Source: Pseudomonas sp.
Lineage (GTDB): Bacteria > Pseudomonadota > Gammaproteobacteria > Pseudomonadales > Pseudomonadaceae
DNA length: 5,522 bases
Direction: 5' to 3'
NCBI GenBank assembly: GCA_007117785.1
Contig: SKFV01000168.1
Span: 1-5,522, forward strand
Below the pieces are notes generated by a model. It ran no database searches, was not told the origin of the DNA, and saw only the letters and a list, made by a program, of their open reading frames with translations. Below are positions 1 to 4,952 of this stretch, one piece after another; position 1 is the first letter of the stretch; the number at the start of each line of letters is the position of its first letter. The position numbers and the translations under genes were made by a program.

Positions 1-654
1 CAGCCGGCGGAGCACCGGCAGGGTGTCCATGATGCCTTGCAGTTCGCTGCGCTTGGCGGTGGTCAGCGCGGCGGCAAAATCACTCAGCGGGGAGGGTTCG
101 TTGGGACTGAACCGGTTCAGGTAGTGCTTGAGTTCCTCACTGTACAGGGGGTTGAGCGGTAGCAGCTCCTTGATCGCATTGATCAGTGCCATGGCATAGG
201 CACGCACTTCGTCACTGTCACTGCGCTCGGCCTTGGGGTATTCGACCTCGGCGAGGTAGGGCGGTTTACGGCTTATCCAGCGCACTATGCGAACGCGGGT
301 CAGGCCCTGGGCGATAAACTGCAGCTTGCCACTCTCTTGCGTCGCGTGATGGACCTTGACCACGCAGCCGGTCAGCGGCAGCGCATCAAGGTCAAGCTTG
401 CCCTGGCTTGCTTCGGGCTGCTCGACATAGAACAACGAGAGCATATGATGCGGCGTTTTATCGACCTGCTCCAGTGTCTCTGCCCAAGGCTCGGCGTTGA
501 GCACCACCGGCATGACCTGGGCTGGAAAGAAGGGCCGGTTGGTGACCGGCAAAACATATAGTTGCTGTGGCAGACGCTGATCCGGCACAACCAGTTGGCC
601 ACCGGCGGCAACACTTTCCTTCTCTTCTTGCTCAATCTCTTTCCAGTCAGTCAT
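1..654 (-). CDS. asrA: Lon-family ATP-dependent protease, AsrA-like, N-terminal part (3' end outside window)
   Basis: Reading the minus strand from the ATG at 654-652 gives 218 open codons beginning MTDWKEIEQE and reaching the window edge without a stop. Residues about 31-215 look like the Lon N-terminal substrate-binding domain: a strand with LPVTNRPFFPAQVMPV (35-50), then LSLFYVEQ, a GCVVKVHHATQESGKLQFIAQGLTRVRIVRW stretch read in two pieces (96-110, 111-126), and a helical part (147-215). The AAA+ ATPase and Ser-Lys protease domains would lie beyond the edge. The acidic leader and the NRPFFPAQ motif differ from housekeeping Lon (IPVLPLRDVVVYP type) and resemble the second pseudomonad Lon, AsrA (PA0779), which has been linked to the heat-shock response to tobramycin. 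The same neighbours flank it in P. aeruginosa. A GGGGA ribosome-binding site (664-660) lies 5 nt before the ATG. Family assignment is firm; the AsrA subtype rests on the N-terminal sequence and synteny. Confidence 0.85.
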   Translation of the reverse strand, partial: MTDWKEIEQEEKESVAAGGQLVVPDQRLPQQLYVLPVTNRPFFPAQVMPVVLNAEPWAETLEQVDKTPHHMLSLFYVEQPEASQGKLDLDALPLTGCVVKVHHATQESGKLQFIAQGLTRVRIVRWISRKPPYLAEVEYPKAERSDSDEVRAYAMALINAIKELLPLNPLYSEELKHYLNRFSPNEPSPLSDFAAALTTAKRSELQGIMDTLPVLRRL

Positions 655-712
655 TGGTATCCCCAGTATGGATGCAACAGAATCTAGATGTGGCTTGCCG
701 CTGCTTTTTTCA

Positions 713-739
713 ATGGGGCTGACATTGAGCTTTGTCAAA
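713..739 (-). promoter_or_regulatory. Putative sigma32 (heat-shock) promoter for the Lon/AsrA-like gene
   Basis: On the minus strand, TTTGAC (739-734) is followed after 15 nt by CCCCATTGA (718-710). This resembles the enterobacterial sigma32 consensus CTTGAA - 13 to 15 nt - CCCCATNT. The position would give a leader of about 50 nt before the ATG at 654. A sigma70 reading is weaker: the -35 TTGACA (738-733) is perfect, but the hexamer 17 nt away, CATTGA, is a poor -10. Heat-shock control suits a Lon protease. This is a consensus match by eye only. Confidence 0.5.
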
Positions 740-741
740 GC
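729..741. promoter_or_regulatory. 13-bp palindrome in the divergent intergenic region, possible operator
   Basis: GCTTTGTCAAAGC has perfect 6-bp arms around a single central base. It covers the -35 of the putative protease promoter and lies 41 bp upstream of the regulator's ATG. Read on the minus strand it contains TTTGACAAA, the core of the two direct repeats before putA. It could therefore be an additional regulator site, perhaps autoregulatory, or the resemblance could simply come from the TTGACA of a -35 element. Confidence 0.35.
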
Positions 742-781
742 CTTGTCTACGCTTTAACTATCTTTCCCGGACGATCAGCCA

Positions 782-1546
782 ATGATCAAAACCCGCGTAC
801 TTGATCTGCCAGTACAAAGTGCCGTACATGCCCATGCTCACCATCAACTGATTGTAGGCCTGGAAGGTAGCGCGGATTTCGAGGTGGATGGCATCAGTGG
901 TGCCGTCAACCGACTTCAGGCCTGCCTGGTACCGGGGCATCGCTGGCACGCGTTTTCCGGTCGTGGCCCCAACCATATGTTGATTCTTGATCTGTATTCC
1001 GATCAACCCGGCCTGGATGCCGGCGAAGCTGACGGACTGCCACGACTCTTTGATGTGCCGCGCTTTGTGCGACTTGATCAGCGCATGCAGGGCCTGCTCG
1101 ACTTTGCGGTGCAAGTGCTGGGTAGTGACGAGGCAGCGACCTCGCCGATGGCCTGGCATCTGGGTGGCTTGCTGCTGCATGGATTGCATGATCGTCTATT
1201 CTCTACGCCGGTACCGCTGAGTTCGGCTGCAGCCATTGACCTGGAAAAGCTGGAAGCCTATGTGCGGCACAACCTGGAGCGGGCGATCAGTGTGCCTGAG
1301 CTGGCGACACTGACCTGTGTCAGCAGCAGTCATTTTCATCAACTGTTCAAACAGGTCAGTGGTCTCACACCTCATCAGTTTGTGCTCAAGATTCGACTTG
1401 AACAGGCCGCCCAGATGCTGACGCAAAGCACATTGCCTGTGGCGGAAGTCGCCTCACGCTGTGGATTTTCCAGTCAGAGTGCGCTGACGCATGCGGTGCG
1501 CCGGGCAACCGGTAAAACACCAAAGCGTCTCAGGCAATCGGCCTGA
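782..1546 (+). CDS. pruR: AraC/XylS-family transcriptional regulator, likely proline-utilisation activator PruR
   Basis: This encodes 254 residues. The start at 782 is the first one possible: the frame has a TAA at 755-757 and no ATG, GTG, TTG or CTG codon between it and 782. The ribosome-binding site is weak (CGGA around 768-771). Residues about 14-90 form a cupin-like effector domain with a histidine-rich strand (H16, H18, H20, H21) and a PGHRWH motif (51-56). Residues about 154-250 form the AraC DNA-binding domain with two helix-turn-helix units: ISVPELATLTCVSSSHF from about 169, and LPVAEVASRCGFSSQSALTH from 218, followed by the usual family ending around GKTPKRLR. The gene lies directly upstream of putA in the same direction, and a pair of direct repeats starts 13 bp after its stop. 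In P. aeruginosa the regulator in this position, PruR, activates putAP in response to proline. The family is certain; the PruR role is inferred from context. The effector cannot be read from the sequence. Confidence 0.88.
   Translation: MIKTRVLDLPVQSAVHAHAHHQLIVGLEGSADFEVDGISGAVNRLQACLVPGHRWHAFSGRGPNHMLILDLYSDQPGLDAGEADGLPRLFDVPRFVRLDQRMQGLLDFAVQVLGSDEAATSPMAWHLGGLLLHGLHDRLFSTPVPLSSAAAIDLEKLEAYVRHNLERAISVPELATLTCVSSSHFHQLFKQVSGLTPHQFVLKIRLEQAAQMLTQSTLPVAEVASRCGFSSQSALTHAVRRATGKTPKRLRQSA
1530..1546 (+). other. Small hairpin over the pruR stop codon
   Basis: TCAGGC (1530-1535) and GCCTGA (1541-1546) form a perfect 6-bp stem with a 5-nt loop, and the stem's last three bases are the TGA stop. 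The nearest T run (1563-1567) is 16 nt further on, too far for a normal intrinsic terminator. It may only partly stop transcription or protect the mRNA end, or it may have no function. Read-through from pruR into putA therefore remains possible. Confidence 0.3.
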
Positions 1547-1559
1547 TCACGTCAAATCA

Positions 1560-1598
1560 GAGTTTTTGACAAAAAAATGCGACTTTTTGACAAGAAAA
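1560..1598 (+). promoter_or_regulatory. Tandem direct repeats upstream of putA, likely PruR binding site
   Basis: Two copies of an 18-bp element lie head to tail at 1560-1577 and 1581-1598, with 16 of 18 bases identical and a period of exactly 21 bp, two helical turns. The shared core is TTTTTGACAA, at 1563-1572 and 1584-1593. AraC-family proteins typically bind such in-phase direct repeats with their two helix-turn-helix units. The downstream copy covers the expected -35 region of the putA promoter, the usual place for a class II activator. That PruR is the protein bound here is inferred. Confidence 0.65.
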
Positions 1599-1614
1599 GG
1601 CTGTGCTTAGCGAC

Positions 1615-1620
1615 TAAATT
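1615..1620 (+). promoter_or_regulatory. Candidate -10 of the putA promoter
   Basis: TAAATT matches the sigma70 -10 consensus at 4 of 6 positions. The TTGACA in the second repeat (1587-1592) is 22 bp upstream, too far for a normal -35, and the bases at the 17-bp spacing are A-rich and poor. A promoter with no good -35 and an activator site next to it fits activator-dependent transcription. Transcription would start near 1627, giving a leader of roughly 85 nt. This is a weak match. Confidence 0.3.
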
Positions 1621-1634
1621 GCACTGAACAATGT

Positions 1635-1664
1635 GCAGAGCTGGCTCTATGCCGCCAGCACTGC
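1635..1664 (+). other. putA leader hairpin 1
   Basis: GCAG (1635-1638) and GCTGGC (1640-1645) pair with GCCAGC (1654-1659) and CTGC (1661-1664). This gives ten base pairs interrupted by one A-A mismatch, with an 8-nt loop. It lies just downstream of the predicted start of transcription. An alternative pairing, CAGAGC (1636-1641) with GCTCTG (1663-1668), would disrupt the 5' sides of this hairpin and the next. No T run follows, so it is not a terminator. Confidence 0.45.
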
Positions 1665-1665
1665 T

Positions 1666-1689
1666 CTGGTAGCCGTCTTTCGCTACCAG
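1666..1689 (+). other. putA leader hairpin 2, just before the ribosome-binding site
   Basis: CTGGTAGC (1666-1673) and GCTACCAG (1682-1689) form a perfect 8-bp stem around an 8-nt loop. It starts one nucleotide after hairpin 1 ends and stops 9 nt before the Shine-Dalgarno sequence. It leaves the A-rich stretch between it and the ribosome-binding site single-stranded. No T run follows. It may stabilise the mRNA or organise access to the start region. Confidence 0.5.
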
Positions 1690-1692
1690 GCA

Positions 1693-1700
1693 AACAAGAA
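1693..1700 (+). promoter_or_regulatory. AANAANAA (Hfq/Crc-type) motif at the putA ribosome-binding site
   Basis: AACAAGAA matches the pseudomonad catabolite-activity motif AANAANAA at every defined position. In Pseudomonas, Hfq with Crc binds such A-rich motifs near start codons and represses translation when preferred carbon sources are present. Here the motif runs into the GAGG of the Shine-Dalgarno sequence (1701-1704), so bound protein would block initiation. A short motif like this can occur by chance; the placement and the second copy at putP raise its credibility. Confidence 0.5.
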
Positions 1701-1704
1701 GAGG
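1699..1704 (+). promoter_or_regulatory. putA Shine-Dalgarno sequence that decides the start codon
   Basis: AAGAGG lies 7 nt before the ATG at 1712, an ideal distance. The in-frame GTG at 1706 has only one nucleotide between it and the Shine-Dalgarno sequence, so it is not a plausible start. Confidence 0.75.
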
Positions 1705-1711
1705 TGTGTCC

Positions 1712-4700
1712 ATGTTCACAGCAAAGCAAGCACTGGCCGGTGATTTTCTGCAGCAAGGTGCCGACGATTTTCTCGCGACACTGAGCGCTCACTACGCAGT
1801 GGATGAGAGCCGTTACGTAGAAGAGCTTTTGCAACTGGTTGAACAGGACGACCCTGCTGCCCTGACGGCATCAGCACGCAAACTGATTGAAATTGTTCGC
1901 AAGCGTGATAATGCGGTCGACAGTATTGATGCCCTGTTGCAGGAATACAGTCTGGACACCCAGGAAGGCATCATGCTCATGTGTCTGGCGGAAGCCTTGT
2001 TGCGTGTACCTGACAGTCATACCGCCGACGCCCTGATTCGTGACAAGTTGAGTGCTGCCCAGTGGGATGAGCACCTGGGTAAAAGTGAGAGCACTCTAGT
2101 CAACGCAGCGGCCTGGGGACTGGTGATGACCGGCAAGGTGGTCACCATGGACAAACGCAAGGATGGCACTCCCGGCACCGTTCTCGGTCGTCTGGTCAAA
2201 CGCAGCGGTGAGCCAGTGATTCGCGCCGCCATGCTGCAGGCCATGAAGATCATGGGCAAGCAGTTCGTGCTTGGGCGCACCATCAAGGAAGCCCTGAAGA
2301 ACGGCAAATCCATGCGCGATCAGGGCTATACCTATTCCTTCGATATGCTCGGTGAGGCGGCTTTGACCCGCGCCGATGCGGCCAAGTACCTTAAGGATTA
2401 TCAATCAGCGATTGCCGCCCTGGCTGAAGACGGCTACCAGGGCAAGACCCAGAAGCCAACCATCTCGATCAAGTTGTCCGCCTTGCACCCGCATTATGAG
2501 CCGGCGCGCGAAGCGCAGGTTCTCGATGAACTCGGGGACACCGTGTTGGAACTGGTGCGCCAGGCGCGGGCCGGCAATGTGGGTATCACCATTGATGCGG
2601 AAGAAGCTGATCGCTTGGAGTTGTCGCTCAAACTCTTTGCCCGGGTCTATCGACACCCTGATGTAAAGGGCTGGGGCAACTTCGGTCTGGTGGTCCAGGC
2701 CTATGCCAAGCGGGCCTTGCCGGTGCTGTGCTGGCTGACGCTGATGGCCCGTGAACAGGGCGACCTGATTCCGGTACGCCTGGTCAAGGGCGCCTATTGG
2801 GATACCGAGATCAAGCTGTGTCAGCAGGCCGGGCTGGAGGGCTATCCAGTCTTTACGCGCAAGGAGGCCACCGATGTCTCTTATCTCGCCTGCGCCCGTT
2901 TTCTCCTCTCGGATCAGTGCGAGGGATCTATCTACCCCCAGTTCGCAACACATAATGCGCACACGGTAACCTGCATACTGCGTCTGGCAGAGCAACGTCC
3001 ATTCGAGTTTCAGCGCCTGCACGGCATGGGTGATGCCCTGTATGACACCCTGATTGAAGAGTATGGCTGTACAGTACGCATCTATGCACCAGTCGGTGCA
3101 CACAAGGACTTGCTGCCCTATCTGGTGCGACGTCTTCTGGAAAATGGCGCCAATTCCTCTTTTGTACATAAACTGGTGGATTCTCGGGTACCGGTTGACT
3201 CACTGATCGAGCATCCGGCAGAAGTCCTGCGTAAATACAAGTCTCTGGCTAACCCGCAAATTCCCTTGCCGCGGGATATTTTTGGACCGGAGCGGCGCAA
3301 TTCCAAAGGCATCAACATGAATGTGCTGGATCAATGGCTGCCCTTGCAAGCGGCCATGGCCCGGTTTATGGATCACCAGTGGCAGGGCGCACCCCTGGTG
3401 AATGGCGAGTATCTGACCGGCGCCAGTCAGCCGGTTGTCTGCCCCTACCAGCGCAGTCATCAGGTCGGTGATGTGGTCTGGGCCAGTGCCGAGCAAACCG
3501 GCCTGGCAATCGACAAGCTGGCAGCCGCCTTTCCGGCCTGGAACGCCACTCCGGTGGACCGGCGTGCGAGCATTCTTGAACGCACGGCTGATCTTCTTGA
3601 AGACAATATGCCCGAACTGATGGCCTTGTGTAACCGTGAAGCTGGCAAGAGCCTGCAGGATGGCATTGACGAGGTGCGCGAGGCAGTGGACTTCTGTCGT
3701 TATTATGCCTTGCAGGCCCGGCAGCGTTTTGCCCTGATTACCTTGCCGGGACCTACCGGTGAGAGCAATGAACTCTACTTGCAGGGGCGTGGTGTATTTG
3801 CCTGTATCAGCCCGTGGAATTTTCCGTTGGCGATTTTTCTCGGCCAGGTGTCAGCCGCTTTGGTCTGTGGCAATACGGTGGTTGCCAAGCCGGCGGAGCA
3901 GACCAGCCTGGTTGCGGTGCGTTGTATTGAACTGATGTGGCAAGCGGGCCTGCCCAAAGATGTACTGGCACTACTTCCCGGCGATGGCGCTCAGGTGGGT
4001 AGCGTGATAACTGCCGATCCGCGGATTACCGGGGTTGCCTTTACCGGCTCGACCCAGACAGCCCATGTGATCAACCGGGCCTTGGCGGCTCGCGATGCTG
4101 CCATTGCACCCATGGTGGCCGAAACGGGCGGGCAGAATGCCATGCTGGTGGATTCCACCGCCTTGCCTGAACAGGTCATCAAGGATGTGGTCCATGCGGC
4201 CTTTACCAGTGCTGGCCAGCGCTGTTCGGCATTACGTGTGTTGTTCATCCAGGAAGACATCGCCCCGCGGGTGCTCGATTTGCTCAAGGGCGCCATGGCG
4301 GAGCTGCATATTGGCGACCCGGGTGATCGCGCCACCGATGTCGGTCCGGTTATTGACAACGACGCCCGAGAGGGCCTGATCAAGCACGTCGAGGCACTGA
4401 AAGGGCAGGGCAAGCTGATTGCCGAAACGCCGCTACCGGAAGGCCTTGATGGTCATTTTGTTGCCCCGGTCGCTTTCCAGCTGGACAGTATCCGCGAGCT
4501 GGACCGTGAGCACTTCGGCCCGATCCTGCATGTCATTACCTGGCGCAACAACCAGCTCGATCAAGTGATAGCGGATATCAACGCAACCGGCTTCGGCCTG
4601 ACTCTGGGCATCCACAGCCGCAACGAAGAAACTGCACGCTATATTGACCAACGGGTACGTATTGGCAATGTTTACGTCAACCGTAACCAGATCGGTGCTG

Positions 4701-4867
4701 TCGTTGGCGTACAGCCCTTTGGCGGCATGGGGCTCTCGGGCACCGGCCCCAAGGCCGGTGGTCCGCACTATCTGCTGCGCTTTGTGACCGAGCGTACGCG
4801 CACAATCAACACCACGGCGGTGGGTGGCAATGCCAGTCTGCTGTCGCTGGGTAATGGTGAGCCATAA
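1712..4867 (+). CDS. putA: Bifunctional proline dehydrogenase / L-glutamate-gamma-semialdehyde dehydrogenase PutA, no DNA-binding domain
   Basis: This 1051-residue flavoenzyme oxidises proline to pyrroline-5-carboxylate, passing electrons to the membrane quinone pool. It then oxidises glutamate semialdehyde to glutamate with NAD+. Residues about 1-190 are the helical arm and alpha domain. The FAD-binding proline dehydrogenase barrel (about 200-500) shows YSFDMLGEAA (208-217), ISIKLSALHPHY (251-262), RLVKGAYWD from R356, YPQFATHNAHT, and the substrate-binding pair R473-R474 before LLENGANSSF. The aldehyde dehydrogenase part (about 550-1030) shows SPWNFP (700-705), FTGST (777-781), catalytic-region E804 in AETGGQN, and nucleophile C838 in AGQRCSALR; the 34-residue E-C spacing is normal for the family. 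Compared with the roughly 1320-residue E. coli PutA, it lacks the N-terminal ribbon-helix-helix repressor domain and the C-terminal extension, so it should be purely enzymatic. All key residues checked are present. The stop is TAA. Confidence 0.97.
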   Translation: MFTAKQALAGDFLQQGADDFLATLSAHYAVDESRYVEELLQLVEQDDPAALTASARKLIEIVRKRDNAVDSIDALLQEYSLDTQEGIMLMCLAEALLRVPDSHTADALIRDKLSAAQWDEHLGKSESTLVNAAAWGLVMTGKVVTMDKRKDGTPGTVLGRLVKRSGEPVIRAAMLQAMKIMGKQFVLGRTIKEALKNGKSMRDQGYTYSFDMLGEAALTRADAAKYLKDYQSAIAALAEDGYQGKTQKPTISIKLSALHPHYEPAREAQVLDELGDTVLELVRQARAGNVGITIDAEEADRLELSLKLFARVYRHPDVKGWGNFGLVVQAYAKRALPVLCWLTLMAREQGDLIPVRLVKGAYWDTEIKLCQQAGLEGYPVFTRKEATDVSYLACARFLLSDQCEGSIYPQFATHNAHTVTCILRLAEQRPFEFQRLHGMGDALYDTLIEEYGCTVRIYAPVGAHKDLLPYLVRRLLENGANSSFVHKLVDSRVPVDSLIEHPAEVLRKYKSLANPQIPLPRDIFGPERRNSKGINMNVLDQWLPLQAAMARFMDHQWQGAPLVNGEYLTGASQPVVCPYQRSHQVGDVVWASAEQTGLAIDKLAAAFPAWNATPVDRRASILERTADLLEDNMPELMALCNREAGKSLQDGIDEVREAVDFCRYYALQARQRFALITLPGPTGESNELYLQGRGVFACISPWNFPLAIFLGQVSAALVCGNTVVAKPAEQTSLVAVRCIELMWQAGLPKDVLALLPGDGAQVGSVITADPRITGVAFTGSTQTAHVINRALAARDAAIAPMVAETGGQNAMLVDSTALPEQVIKDVVHAAFTSAGQRCSALRVLFIQEDIAPRVLDLLKGAMAELHIGDPGDRATDVGPVIDNDAREGLIKHVEALKGQGKLIAETPLPEGLDGHFVAPVAFQLDSIRELDREHFGPILHVITWRNNQLDQVIADINATGFGLTLGIHSRNEETARYIDQRVRIGNVYVNRNQIGAVVGVQPFGGMGLSGTGPKAGGPHYLLRFVTERTRTINTTAVGGNASLLSLGNGEP

Positions 4868-4889
4868 CAGTCAGCCGCTTGACTGACTG
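4868..4889 (+). other. Hairpin right after the putA stop codon
   Basis: CAGTCAG (4868-4874) and CTGACTG (4883-4889) form a perfect 7-bp stem with an 8-nt loop, starting on the base after the TAA. A shifted pairing, CAGTCA with TGACTG (4880-4885), is also possible because the 3' side is repetitive. No T run follows, so it is not a standard terminator. It could be an RNA stability or processing element between putA and putP. Confidence 0.4.
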
Positions 4890-4890
4890 C

Positions 4891-4903
4891 GGGGATCTGC
4901 CCC
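4891..4903 (+). other. Short GC hairpin in the putA-putP spacer
   Basis: GGGG (4891-4894) and CCCC (4900-4903) form a 4-bp all-GC stem with a 5-nt loop, one base after the preceding hairpin. It has no T tail. It is short and weakly supported alone, but it belongs to a run of three stem-loops filling the spacer. Confidence 0.25.
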
Positions 4904-4916
4904 ACCTGTTCAACCC

Positions 4917-4930
4917 GGACACGGATGTCC
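4917..4930 (+). other. Third hairpin in the putA-putP spacer
   Basis: GGACA (4917-4921) and TGTCC (4926-4930) form a 5-bp stem with a CGGA tetraloop. CCG (4915-4917) and CGG (4933-4935) could compete or extend it with rearrangement. It ends 21 nt before the putP ATG, leaving the putP ribosome-binding region unpaired. It is too weak to call a terminator. Confidence 0.3.
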
Positions 4931-4944
4931 TTCGGAAAAGTGAG

Positions 4945-4952
4945 AATAACAA
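4945..4952 (+). promoter_or_regulatory. AANAANAA (Hfq/Crc-type) motif touching the putP start codon
   Basis: AATAACAA matches AANAANAA at every defined position, and its last A is the first base of the putP ATG. The only ribosome-binding sequence is a modest GTGAG (4940-4944), 7 nt from the start. Hfq/Crc bound here would cover the initiation site. The same motif type at the putA ribosome-binding site suggests joint catabolite repression of uptake and degradation. This is inferred from the motif and its position. Confidence 0.5.

Noticed and set aside
372..635. 87-codon minus-strand frame beginning MSKKRRK
   Set aside because: It is in a different frame from the Lon N-terminal domain, which gives a convincing family match over the whole stretch.
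758..1189. 143-codon open frame on the minus strand over pruR
   Set aside because: It overlaps the clear AraC-family gene, and its translation shows no recognisable domain.
1641..1656. Possible sigma54 promoter (TGGC...GC) in the putA leader
   Set aside because: The GG and GC elements do not fall at the required 10-nt spacing, and the region is better explained as a hairpin.
1706..1711. In-frame GTG start for PutA two codons upstream of the ATG
   Set aside because: Only one nucleotide separates it from the AAGAGG Shine-Dalgarno sequence, whereas the ATG at 1712 has an ideal 7-nt spacing.
2405..3169. 254-codon open frame on the minus strand inside putA
   Set aside because: It lies wholly within conserved proline dehydrogenase coding sequence, resembles no known protein I recognise, and is a typical antisense shadow of a long biased gene.
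4879..4907. Possible separate putP promoter with TTGACT as -35
   Set aside because: The hexamer at 17 bp, CCACCT, bears no resemblance to a -10, and the TTGACT is part of a hairpin.
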